This document shows positions 1 through 7,731 of a stretch of 19,280 nucleotides of DNA, in pieces. This DNA comes from UBA7236 sp964638865 (lineage in GTDB: Bacteria; Bacteroidota; Bacteroidia; Chitinophagales; BACL12): the NCBI GenBank assembly GCA_964638865.1, contig CAZXBG010000075.1, forward strand, positions 1 to 19,280, given 5' to 3'. The notes under the pieces are model-generated. The model did no database searches. It was not told where the DNA came from and saw nothing but the letters and a program-made list of their open reading frames with translations. The translations under genes were made by a program, and so were the position numbers. Every line of letters begins with the position of its first letter. Position 1 is the stretch's first letter.

Positions 1-41
1 TAATGGCACAAGAATTGTTTTCATCGTTTTAACTTCTATCT

Positions 42-1436
42 ATGGTCAGTCAGCAACAGAAGATACAGCACCTCTATTTAAGGGCGGGATTCGGTGAAAC
101 TCCGGCTAATATCAAACAAAAATTAAATACGCCTATTGAAAAACTGGTGGATGAATTATTTACCAATTCCAAACAATTCAGATCCCTTACTTATTTGGAG
201 GATCCTGTAAAAGGTAAAGAAGTTTCCAATATCAGGATATTAATTATGATACTGCGCAGTCAGGAACAAATGCGTTCGTTAAATAATGAATGGATAAAAA
301 TTATTACGTCTTCCAAAGCACAATTACGTGAAAAGATGACCATCTTCTGGCATGATCATTTTGCAACATCTACGCAGTTAGCCTATTTAATGCAAATACA
401 AAATAATACTTTGAGAAAAAATGCATTAGGCAAATTCGATAAATTATTACACGCCATTGCACGGGACCCTGCAATGATCATTTACCTGAATAATCAGCAA
501 AATAAAAAGGATGCTCCTAACGAAAATTTTGCAAGGGAAGTAATGGAGTTATTTACTTTAGGAGAAGGTAATATTTATACTGAAAAAGATATTAAAGAAG
601 CGGCGCGTGCATTTACCGGCTGGACTGTAAATAAAAAAGGAGAATTTGAAATTGTAGATAAAGATCACGATAACGATGAAAAAGAATTTCTTGGAAAAAA
701 AGGAAATTTTAATGGAGATGATATCATCAATATGTTGCTGGAAGAAAAACAAACTTCAAGATATGTTGTGACAAAAATTTATAAAGAGTTTGTAAATGAC
801 GAAGTGGATATAGATCGGGTTGAAATACTTGCAGACGATTTTTATCATGGAGGATTCGATATTGGCAAGTTAATGCGAAACATCTATACTTCCGATTGGT
901 TTTATGATGAAAAAAATATTGGTTCAAAAATAATGTCACCGGTAGAATTATTGGTAAGATATAAATCCTTGATAGCATTAGATTTTAAAGAAGAAAAAGC
1001 ACAACTCAATTTGCAAAAGGTTTTGGGGCAGATATTATTTTTTCCTCCCAATGTTGCCGGTTGGCCTGGTGGACGAAATTGGGTGGATAGTGCAACGCTG
1101 ATGTTGCGCATGAACTTCCCGACCAAAATTGTGCAGGGTGGTGGATTTGACATCAGGCCTAAACCGGAGTTTGAAGATGCCCCGGAGGATGAAAATATGC
1201 TGAAAACAAAAAAGAAGGCGGAGGTATATTCCGATTGGTCGAAGATTGTGAATGTGTTCAAAAATGTAAAAGAACAGGAACTTACAAATACTGTTCTGTT
1301 ATATTTTATTCAGGCACCAAAAGATAATATTGATACTGCACTTATTGAAAAATATATTGATCATTCTACCGATGAAAAAAGAATTATTAGTACGGTAGGT
1401 ATCGTAATGTCATTACCAGAATTTCAATTGATTTAA
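42..1436 (+). CDS. DUF1800 family protein
   Basis: This is a 464-residue protein of the DUF1800 family, whose biochemical role is unknown. Visible family hallmarks are the N-terminal HLYLRAGFGETP stretch (residues 10-21), WHDHF (103-107), PNENFARE (159-166), the FTGW motif (191-194) and PPNVAGWPGG followed by NWVDS (335-350). I see no signal peptide or membrane helix, unlike its partner. The ATG at 42 is preceded by an in-frame TAA at 30-32, so the start cannot lie far upstream. That TAA may also end a gene entering from the left, of which nine codons (MAQELFSSF) are visible. The next gene starts one base after the stop, so the two are surely co-transcribed. DUF1800 and DUF1501 genes are commonly paired in bacteria, which suggests a shared but undefined envelope-related job. 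Family assignment is firm; function is not. Confidence 0.92.
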   Translation: MVSQQQKIQHLYLRAGFGETPANIKQKLNTPIEKLVDELFTNSKQFRSLTYLEDPVKGKEVSNIRILIMILRSQEQMRSLNNEWIKIITSSKAQLREKMTIFWHDHFATSTQLAYLMQIQNNTLRKNALGKFDKLLHAIARDPAMIIYLNNQQNKKDAPNENFAREVMELFTLGEGNIYTEKDIKEAARAFTGWTVNKKGEFEIVDKDHDNDEKEFLGKKGNFNGDDIINMLLEEKQTSRYVVTKIYKEFVNDEVDIDRVEILADDFYHGGFDIGKLMRNIYTSDWFYDEKNIGSKIMSPVELLVRYKSLIALDFKEEKAQLNLQKVLGQILFFPPNVAGWPGGRNWVDSATLMLRMNFPTKIVQGGGFDIRPKPEFEDAPEDENMLKTKKKAEVYSDWSKIVNVFKNVKEQELTNTVLLYFIQAPKDNIDTALIEKYIDHSTDEKRIISTVGIVMSLPEFQLI

Positions 1437-1437
1437 G

Positions 1438-2649
1438 ATGAAAAGTACCAGAAGAGATTTTATCAAATATTCCGGACTTGCTTCTGCGAGTTTGTTGATG
1501 CCAAAATTTTTACGTGCTTCTTCCGGTTTTTTACCTGCCGATGTGAGGCCAAAGGTTTTAGTGGTGATACAGTTTTCCGGTGGAAACGACGGATTAAATT
1601 GTATAGTGCCCTTTACAGATGACCTGTATCACAAAAACAGACCTAATATTGGTTACAGCAAGGAAGAAATCATTCGTTTGAGTAGCGATATAGGAATGAA
1701 TCCAAGTTTGCAGGGATTGGCTGATCTTTTTTTTGACGGAGATGTTGTTTTAATTAATAATGTTGGATATCCGAATCCCAATAGGTCACATTTCCGTTCT
1801 ATGGATATCTGGCAAACGGGTAGTGATGAAAATCAATACCTGCAAACCGGTTGGATAGGAAGAATATTGGATTCTACCTGCAATAATAATTGTGTGAAAC
1901 CGCATTTTGCAATGGAGATTGACGATAGTGTAAGTCTTGCATTAAAAGGGAATTTAATGAGTGGATTTGCTGTGCGCGACCCTAAACAATTAAAAAATGT
2001 AAATCAAAATCCATTTATCGATACCATTGCAAACGCTCAGTATAAACATGCAGATGATCATGATCATCCCAACGTGGAATATCTGCATAAATTACTCACC
2101 GACACCGCTGAAAGTACTGATTATATTTATGCCCAATCGAAAAAATATGCAAGCACATCCGTTTATCCTGCAAATGAATTTGGCAATCAGTTAAAAACAA
2201 TTGCAGAACTCATTATTTCAGAAACAAATACTTCTATTTATTATGTATCCCTGAGTGGATTTGATACGCATGCATTGCAAAAAGGGCAACAGGAGCGACA
2301 ACTTAAGGTATATTCAGATGGGTTGAAAGCATTTTGTAACGATTTAAAAATCAATAATAAATTTAAAGACACTATGATCATGACCTTTTCTGAATTCGGC
2401 AGAAGGGTGGAGGAAAATGCAAGTAAAGGAACAGACCATGGAACAGCAAATAATATTTATCTTATCAGCGGCGGATTAAAACAGGGTGGAATGATGAACG
2501 ACATGCCAAATCTCGCCAATCTGGAAGATGGAGATCTTATCCATCAGATGGACTTTCGCTCTGTGTATTCTACTATTATGAATAAATGGTTGAATGTGGA
2601 TGCGGGAAAAATATTGGATAAAAGTTTTCCGCAGTTGGACTTTTTATAA
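1438..2649 (+). CDS. DUF1501 family protein with Tat signal
   Basis: This is a 403-residue DUF1501 protein, a family with an alkaline-phosphatase-like fold and no settled activity. The N-terminus carries a twin-arginine signal: TRRDFIK at residues 4-10, then a short hydrophobic stretch to about residue 22. It is therefore probably folded and cofactor-loaded in the cytoplasm and exported by Tat. Conserved motifs are QFSGGNDGLN (45-54), VGYPNPNRSHFRSMDIW (109-125), GFDTH (274-278), SEFGRR (318-323) and GTDHGTANN (331-339). The Asp and His residues in these motifs fit a metal-dependent hydrolase-like site, which is inference. It starts one base after the DUF1800 stop, so translation is likely coupled. 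It converges on the next gene with only 24 bases between stops, and no intrinsic terminator is visible there. The length is normal for the family. Confidence 0.93.
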   Translation: MKSTRRDFIKYSGLASASLLMPKFLRASSGFLPADVRPKVLVVIQFSGGNDGLNCIVPFTDDLYHKNRPNIGYSKEEIIRLSSDIGMNPSLQGLADLFFDGDVVLINNVGYPNPNRSHFRSMDIWQTGSDENQYLQTGWIGRILDSTCNNNCVKPHFAMEIDDSVSLALKGNLMSGFAVRDPKQLKNVNQNPFIDTIANAQYKHADDHDHPNVEYLHKLLTDTAESTDYIYAQSKKYASTSVYPANEFGNQLKTIAELIISETNTSIYYVSLSGFDTHALQKGQQERQLKVYSDGLKAFCNDLKINNKFKDTMIMTFSEFGRRVEENASKGTDHGTANNIYLISGGLKQGGMMNDMPNLANLEDGDLIHQMDFRSVYSTIMNKWLNVDAGKILDKSFPQLDFL

Positions 2650-2673
2650 TAAAATAAGTTTGAAATTTCCGAT

Positions 2674-4215
2674 TTAATTTCTACTGTTCACCGTTTTATT
2701 TTTCAATCGGTTGAGTACCTTCTCCCACAATATTTCGTAAGGTATTATTTCCCATTCATTTACAGAGGTATTTCCTTCCGGATCTCCTTCCTCCATTTTG
2801 CGAAGATATTTTTGTGCCATTTGTTTAGTGCGTTCATAGCCGAAATCCTCTTTTACGAGGGTGAGTAACATCTTTAAGAACAGGCTGCTGCGAAAGCTAT
2901 CGTCTTTGCGCAGGTAGCGACTGCAATACACATTCATGGCTTCGGAGCGATTAATGATATTAGTATATTCGCCTTTTTCCAGCATGTAAATGATCTGAAT
3001 AACGAGGATGGATACATTGTATCCTTTTTTGTCCTTGGTAAAATTAGGCACTTCGTTAAGGAATTTTAATAAACGGAATTTTCTTTTCGCAGGATCATTA
3101 CTTAATAATTCACGGTCGATATTTTCTGTTTCGAAAATGTAATTGATATAGGCTTCAAATATTTTCCATTTTTCTTTTCTTTCTTCGTTGGTATAAATAA
3201 ACCGTGGGTGATTTATCACTTTTATATAAATAGCAGCGGCATTTATATAATTTTCTGTGTGCATTGCAAGTAAAAAGTAATATTCCAGAAAAACGAACCA
3301 GTTATTAGTTCCTTCCTGCACAAGATCCAAACATTTTTCTGCATTTTTTCTTCCATTTTCATAATCGCGCAATTGCAGGTAAGAGCTGATCTTTATTAAG
3401 GCAAGGTTTGCAAGTTTTATTTTCTGATTAAAATTCGGATTATCGGCAAGATATTTTTCCGCTTCCTCACATATCTTGATCGTTTGTTTGTAATTGCTTT
3501 TTATTTGCATATTCAAAATGCCGATCTGATATTTTAAAAAATGCAACTGGTAACTGTCGGAGTCTTCACACAAGTGCAACACTTCCTTATAATATTTATC
3601 CGCAATGTGCGATAATTCATTTGCACTCACTGCAGAAGTTGCAAAATTAATGGTGAGGCGCTGATACATTTCTTCCGCCTGAATTTCTTCTGCAACATTT
3701 TTTAAAGCTTTGGCGGTAAGTGCTGCAAATTCTTCATACTCTTTATCGTTCCCACTCAAACTTGCGTTACTCATGAGGATGCGCGAGCAATTTAAAATGA
3801 TGTCCGAAAATTTATAGGTAATGGCAACTGCAAGGGTTTTACCTGCAATTTTAATTGCTGCATTTCTTGCTCCACTGTTTAAAAGAATGCGGATCTGAGC
3901 CCAGTTTTTATTGCAGGTATAATTTGCTCTGTGGTAATCGGAAAAGGAGGGGTCATTGCTGTCTAGGAAAAACAAGGTGTTTAACAAACGTTTCGAGAAC
4001 CTGGATTTAAGCTGACGATATTTATCATCAAGTGGCGAGGTATTGTATAAATACATTGCAGCCTCCTCATCATTAGTAAATTTGTCATTCACCAAACCCT
4101 CATAAAACTCGTTAAACTTGCTATCCTTTCGGTTTAAAAGCGTTTTATCAAAGATTTCGATCTTGGAGATTCGCTTTTTGGTCACAACCTTACTGATTTC
4201 TATCAAATTTTTCAT
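2674..4215 (-). CDS. Hypothetical TPR-like helical protein
   Basis: I do not recognise this 513-residue protein by name. It is almost entirely amphipathic helix, rich in Lys, Glu, Leu, Ile and Tyr. Pairs of helices with Ala, Tyr and Leu spaced as in TPR-like solenoids are clear, for example around residues 225-330 (NMQIKSNYKQTIKICEEAEK and later pairs). There is no signal peptide and no transmembrane segment, so it should be cytoplasmic. The N-terminus is strongly basic (VVTKKRISKIEIF) and the C-terminus ends in a basic tail (NRLKNKTVNSRN). A scaffold or protein-binding role is the most one can infer. The ATG at 4215 lies about 93 bases downstream of the predicted transcription start, and no better start is visible. 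It is a single-gene unit, convergent with DUF1501 and divergent from the accessory region to its right. Confidence 0.8.
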   Translation of the reverse strand: MKNLIEISKVVTKKRISKIEIFDKTLLNRKDSKFNEFYEGLVNDKFTNDEEAAMYLYNTSPLDDKYRQLKSRFSKRLLNTLFFLDSNDPSFSDYHRANYTCNKNWAQIRILLNSGARNAAIKIAGKTLAVAITYKFSDIILNCSRILMSNASLSGNDKEYEEFAALTAKALKNVAEEIQAEEMYQRLTINFATSAVSANELSHIADKYYKEVLHLCEDSDSYQLHFLKYQIGILNMQIKSNYKQTIKICEEAEKYLADNPNFNQKIKLANLALIKISSYLQLRDYENGRKNAEKCLDLVQEGTNNWFVFLEYYFLLAMHTENYINAAAIYIKVINHPRFIYTNEERKEKWKIFEAYINYIFETENIDRELLSNDPAKRKFRLLKFLNEVPNFTKDKKGYNVSILVIQIIYMLEKGEYTNIINRSEAMNVYCSRYLRKDDSFRSSLFLKMLLTLVKEDFGYERTKQMAQKYLRKMEEGDPEGNTSVNEWEIIPYEILWEKVLNRLKNKTVNSRN

Positions 4216-4286
4216 ATGTGCTGAGCTTCAGGGTGGTTAGGCTGAATAGGGTTTATGTAGTATTTAGGCGCGTTTACAGTGCTTTA

Positions 4287-4312
4287 ACAAGTATTTTTAA
4301 TAAATTACTTGT
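4287..4312. promoter_or_regulatory. Inverted repeat at predicted transcription start
   Basis: The arms ACAAGTA (4287-4293) and TACTTGT (4306-4312) are perfect 7-base inverted repeats around an AT-only 12-base centre. The repeat sits across the predicted start of the 513-residue gene, directly next to its -7 element. It could be an operator or a hairpin at the 5' end of the mRNA. Function is inferred from position only. Confidence 0.35.
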
Positions 4313-4314
4313 CA

Positions 4315-4345
4315 CAAACATAACAAAAATAGAATATTTAACGAA
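4315..4345 (-). promoter_or_regulatory. Bacteroidota-type promoter of the 513-aa gene
   Basis: Read on the minus strand, 4315-4322 is TATGTTTG, a perfect match to the Bacteroidota -7 element TAnnTTTG. Exactly 19 bases upstream, 4342-4345 reads TTCG, one mismatch from the -33 element TTTG. The predicted start of transcription is near 4308-4310, giving a leader of about 93 bases before the ATG. This is the best promoter match in the window. Confidence 0.65.
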
Positions 4346-4555
4346 CATTCCTATTATTTTTTTCCACCCTCAATATGCTATCCTGTTGATAATTTAAAAG
4401 AGTTGCAAAGCGTGGGATTTATATTAAATATGTCACCTTTATAAATTAAAACTATCAATATTTATTAGGTTATAGACTAAAAAATGGTAATAAATTAGTA
4501 TATATATAGTCACAAAAAGTAATTTACTGTAATAACTCTATACAAATTGCTTTTC

Positions 4556-4563
4556 TACTTTTG
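4556..4563 (+). promoter_or_regulatory. -7 promoter element of small transcript
   Basis: TACTTTTG matches TAnnTTTG perfectly. No convincing TTTG lies 19 bases upstream (the bases at 4533-4536 are TAAC), so only half the promoter is supported. It lies 42 bases before the ATG of a 22-codon ORF and about 155 bases before a strong terminator, which together suggest a short independent transcript. Confidence 0.45.
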
Positions 4564-4605
4564 GCTTTGTAAATATTTTATTTCATCCTTCTAAATCATA
4601 ATACT

Positions 4606-4674
4606 ATGGAAAAAAGAATACTCAGTAAGATCCCGGTAGAAGTTATAGTGATTATTGATAATGATGAATTATAG
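4606..4674 (+). CDS. Small ORF, 22 codons
   Basis: This ORF runs from ATG to TAG and encodes a peptide beginning MEKRILSKIPVEV and ending in the acidic tail IDNDEL. It has a basic N-terminus, a hydrophobic middle (VEVIVII) and an acidic C-terminus. I do not recognise it. Support comes from context rather than sequence: a perfect -7 element lies upstream and a textbook intrinsic terminator begins 43 bases after the stop, with nothing else between. It could be a small peptide gene, a leader peptide, or a chance ORF inside a non-coding RNA. No Shine-Dalgarno sequence is seen, which is normal in this phylum. Confidence 0.3.
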   Translation: MEKRILSKIPVEVIVIIDNDEL

Positions 4675-4716
4675 GTTTTTAGACAGTTGGTTTGTTTCAT
4701 AAATTAGGTTCACGAC

Positions 4717-4748
4717 CAGAGGGAGGCGAAAGCCTCCTTTCTGTTTTT
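4717..4748 (+). terminator. Strong intrinsic terminator
   Basis: The core stem is GGAGGC-GAAA-GCCTCC (4722-4737), closed by a GNRA-type tetraloop. The stem extends outward through C-A-G-A (4717-4720) pairing with T-C-T-G (4740-4743), with one bulged base, and is followed at once by TTTTT (4744-4748). The orientation with its T-run ends a plus-strand transcript. The only candidate upstream is the unit starting near 4570. Confidence 0.85.
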
Positions 4749-5189
4749 GGTTATGAGAAGATTTTTCTAAGTTTCGCTTGAGTGAAATTACAGATGGTTT
4801 CCTTCTTTCTATTTTCAAATTGGGTTCATTGAACCATAATATAAGCGGGCGAAGTGGCTCTCGGTCTAATCTCTCAAGTGTATCATTCTATAGGTATATT
4901 ACTGATTAAGTTGCATTTTTGGTTACCTTAAAATCATCTCAACTCTCTGTTAACATTCTCTTTTAAAGCATTATTAGGGCAAGCAGATAGATTTCCACCT
5001 GTTAATCAATGGATTGGTTCATTTCAATTTTAAAATTAAATATCAATTTTAGTAGTGGGTTGCAAAAAAATACCTAACTTGTAAGTTATTATTGCGCTAT
5101 TTGGTCATCAAATCCCTAAACCAATGTGGCCAAGTTACGCCAATGCTAAAACCTTAAATTATAATTTAACAACTAAATCCTTAAGATGA
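4749..5189. other. Intergenic stretch, no convincing gene
   Basis: This stretch of about 440 bases holds no ORF I would defend. It contains a perfect inverted repeat GGTTCA-T-TGAACC (4823-4835) and a weaker one, TAACTT-GT-AAGTTA, near 5074-5087. On the minus strand a frame of about 75 codons lacking any start stays open from about 4895 back into the terminator, and I regard it as chance. In the plus frame of the downstream sorting-domain remnant, codons from 5085 to a TGA at 5187 are open, but the protein is not recognisable. It may be decayed cargo sequence. Confidence 0.5.
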
Positions 5190-5435
5190 AAAAATCACCC
5201 CCGCCCATCGCAAAACCCCATAACAAAACTAAATAAGCTACATTTATTTTTTGTTATATTGAGTTTAACCATCATTCTTACTGCAACAGGAGGTAACATG
5301 AAAATTATTGCTCCCCTTAATTCTTCTAATACTACTGCAATAAACATCGCTGATTTGCCATCAGGATCATACCGGGTAAGAATTACAGATAGCAATCTCA
5401 CCCAATTTTATAAAAACTTAACCATTATAAAATAA
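5190..5435 (+). pseudogene. Orphan T9SS type A sorting-domain remnant
   Basis: This open frame of about 81 codons reads as a C-terminal sorting domain of the type IX secretion system with no cargo in front. An NPITKLNKL segment resembles the domain's opening PNP motif. It is followed by a LTIIL-TATGGN strand-turn, then ADLPSGSYRVRI, the signature L-P-S-G-x-Y turn, and a closing basic strand, FYKNLTIIK. The frame has no usable start and is preceded by an in-frame TGA at 5187-5189. An ATG with AAA AAA at 5186 lies in another frame and could join it only through a one-base slip in the run of six A. Alternatively, the hydrophobic LFFVILSLTIIL could be read as a signal peptide. The TAA at 5433 overlaps the ATG of the next gene as TAATG. 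The cargo was probably deleted or decayed. Confidence 0.6.
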
Positions 5436-6349
5436 TGCAAATCAATTCAAAAGTATTCCGCCTCGCTGATTATTCCGCATTTGCAATTTCATTTCTGTTA
5501 TTAAACTAAAATAGTAATGCACAAGTTATTTGTACTGACATAGATCCCGACACTATTTTCGATGAAGCAGAAGAATTTGGTTACTTTGATATTGATGCAA
5601 ATGGGACGTTTGATTTTTTATTTATAAACTCTTCGTTTACCTTTTATTACGATTTTTTTTCTTCGACGTGGTTACGGCAAGATATGCTCGTTGGAGTAAA
5701 TTATGAAGAAAATGCAATTGCAGGGAGGGATATTTATTATAGCACTTTTTATGGCAGAGAATTTGTTAGATATTTTCCTTATGCGTTATCTCTTGGAACT
5801 TCAATAGGTGAAAAGTTGGATTGGCAAAATGCTAATTTGCAACGGATGGCATTGCGTGATTATTTTAATTCAAGTGAGAATATTCATTATTGTTTAGGCT
5901 GTGAATGGTGTGGATTTGATATCCCAAGTATGATTGATCATTTTGTAGGAATAAGGTTCCTTGATTTGGATGGAAACAATCATTACGGTTGGATAAGATG
6001 TGATGTAAAGGAGGAGGGAAGAGTATTAATTGTTAAGGATTATGCCTGTGAGTTGCAGCCCGATACGCCTATTAATGCAGGGGATACCTTTAGTTATATT
6101 AATGCAGAAGAGTTTGATAATACTTTGGTTAATGTTTATAGTTTTAACACAGATGTAAATCTCTATTTTTATAATAAAATTGAGGAAGAAGTAAAACTTT
6201 CCGTTTATGATATCTCAGGAAAATTGATATTTACTCAACGCATAATTGAGCAATATACACAAATACAAACGGAAGTTTCAGCGGGGCTTTATTTAATTAA
6301 ACTGGAAATGAATAATGTTGTTTTTAGTAAAAAATTGTATATCAATTAG
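5435..6349 (+). pseudogene. T9SS-exported protein gene, TAA in signal peptide
   Basis: The frame starts at ATG 5435 with a signal peptide (basic start, then SAFAISFLLLN), meets TAA at codon 25 (5507-5509), and resumes with NSNAQVICTD, which looks like the natural cleavage region. The rest, 280 codons, is open to TAG. The first in-frame ATG after the stop is at 5684, which would lose the signal peptide and about 58 mature residues, so I reject it as the real start. The mature part contains a CLGCEWC cysteine cluster and the segment HFVGIRFLDLDGNNHYGWIR, followed by a KDYAC strand. A YGWIR motif of this kind is common in secreted Bacteroidota proteins. The last 75 or so residues form a T9SS sorting domain (VYDISGKLIF, then AGLYLIKLEM, then KKLYIN). 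The function of the cargo is unknown. A single nonsense change in an otherwise intact gene suggests recent inactivation, readthrough or a sequence error. Confidence 0.7.
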
Positions 6350-6426
6350 ATAAAACTTTATTTTAAAATAGGAATAAAATATTGTTTATATCTATTTTAT
6401 AAATTGAAAAGCATTTATCCCGAATC

Positions 6427-6454
6427 AAAAAAAAAGACGACTCGAAAGTCGTCT
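6427..6454 (-). terminator. Intrinsic terminator of tig-clpP-clpX operon
   Basis: On the minus strand this is a perfect 8-bp stem, AGACGACT-TTCG-AGTCGTCT, with a TTCG loop, followed by a run of nine T (6427-6435). It lies 19 bases past the clpX stop. On the plus strand the same stem is followed only by a broken T stretch, so it may also weakly stop the T9SS gene that ends at 6349. Confidence 0.9.
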
Positions 6455-6473
6455 CTTTAATAAGTATAATTAC

Positions 6474-7712
6474 TCAACTCGCGATCTTCAGCTGACTCAA
6501 TTTCGATTGATTGAATTTGCTGGTTGCATATTCAAGTGTAAGATGAAAGTCTTTAATATCGGGAGTGGAAGGAAGTTCATACATCGCGTCTGTTAACAAT
6601 GCTTCACAAATAGAACGCAATCCTCTGGCACCCAATTTAAAATCAATTGCTTTTTCTACAATAAAATCGTAGACCTCATCTTCAATAATGAGGTTGATAT
6701 TTTCTATTTCAAATAATTGGTGATATTGTTTAATGATGGCATTTTTAGGTTGCACCAGAATTGCTCTTAAAACATCTGCATCCAATGGATCAAGATGTGT
6801 AAGAACGGGTAAACGTCCAATTAATTCGGGAATCAATCCAAATCCTTTCAGATCCTGCGGTGCAATATATTGCAAAAGATTATCTCTGTCGGCAGTATTA
6901 TTATCATCATTGCGTTTGAAACCAATTAATTGAGTTGCGGTTCTTCTAGCAATAATTTTTTCTATTCCATCAAATGCTCCTCCGCATATAAATAAAATAT
7001 TCTGCGTATTCACCTTCACCATTTTTTGATCCGGGTGTTTTCTTCCTCCCTGTGGTGGAACCATCACTTCCGTTCCTTCCAACATCTTCAATAGCGCTTG
7101 TTGAACACCTTCTCCGGATACATCACGTGTTATGGAAGGATTATCACCTTTTCGGGCAATTTTATCTATCTCATCAATATATACGATTCCTTTTTCTGCA
7201 GCAGGTACATCAAAATTGCAAACCTGAAGTAAACGAGATAAAATACTCTCCACATCCTCCCCAACATAACCTGCTTCCGTAAATACCGTAGCATCTACTA
7301 TTGCAAAGGGAACATTTAAAAATTTTGCGATCGATTTTGCAAGTAATGTTTTTCCGGTACCTGTTTGTCCTACCATTACGATATTCGACTTTTCTATCTC
7401 TACATCCTCATTGGTTTTGTAGTTAAGTCGTTTGTAATGATTGTAAACAGCAACCGAAAGAATCTTTTTCGCATCATCCTGCCCAATTACATAAGTATCC
7501 AAAAACTCCTTGATTGTTTTCGGTTTCATGGAATTGGCAAGGGAGAATTTATAGCGTTTTACAGGTTGATTTAATTCATCCTGCACCAGTTGCTCAGCCT
7601 GAGCAACGCAGTTTTCGCAAATATGTCCTTCCTGACCGGCTATGAGGATTTTTACATCTTCTTTGGCGCGTAAACAAAATGAACAGTGAGTGGAGGTTTC
7701 CTTTTTCTTCAT
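6474..7712 (-). CDS. clpX: ATP-dependent Clp protease ATP-binding subunit ClpX
   Basis: This is the AAA+ unfoldase that recognises tagged or native substrates and threads them into ClpP in the cytoplasm. At 412 residues it is full length. The N-terminal zinc-binding domain has C10, C13, C32 and C35. The AAA+ core has Walker A GQTGTGKT (115-122), the pore loop GYVG (148-151), Walker B with IDEID (179-183), the RKH loop (224-226), the arginine-finger region ELIGR (296-300) and sensor 2 LGARGLR (360-366). The IGF tripeptide that docks on ClpP is present at 263-265, so pairing with the neighbouring ClpP is expected. The ATG is 19 bases after the clpP stop, and the gene is last in the tig-clpP-clpX unit before a strong terminator. 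It stops with TGA. Nothing appears degraded. Confidence 0.98.
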   Translation of the reverse strand: MKKKETSTHCSFCLRAKEDVKILIAGQEGHICENCVAQAEQLVQDELNQPVKRYKFSLANSMKPKTIKEFLDTYVIGQDDAKKILSVAVYNHYKRLNYKTNEDVEIEKSNIVMVGQTGTGKTLLAKSIAKFLNVPFAIVDATVFTEAGYVGEDVESILSRLLQVCNFDVPAAEKGIVYIDEIDKIARKGDNPSITRDVSGEGVQQALLKMLEGTEVMVPPQGGRKHPDQKMVKVNTQNILFICGGAFDGIEKIIARRTATQLIGFKRNDDNNTADRDNLLQYIAPQDLKGFGLIPELIGRLPVLTHLDPLDADVLRAILVQPKNAIIKQYHQLFEIENINLIIEDEVYDFIVEKAIDFKLGARGLRSICEALLTDAMYELPSTPDIKDFHLTLEYATSKFNQSKLSQLKIAS

Positions 7713-7731
7713 GGTATATATTAAATCAAAT

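Noticed and set aside
3..32. End of an upstream gene
   Set aside because: Only nine codons before TAA are visible. This is possible, but too short to support as a feature.
4672..4895. Minus-strand open frame of about 75 codons without a start codon
   Set aside because: It has no ATG, GTG or TTG start in a sensible place, reads through the terminator stem, and matches no family.
5195..5401. 68-codon minus-strand ORF
   Set aside because: It is antisense to the T9SS sorting-domain remnant, which explains the same bases much better.
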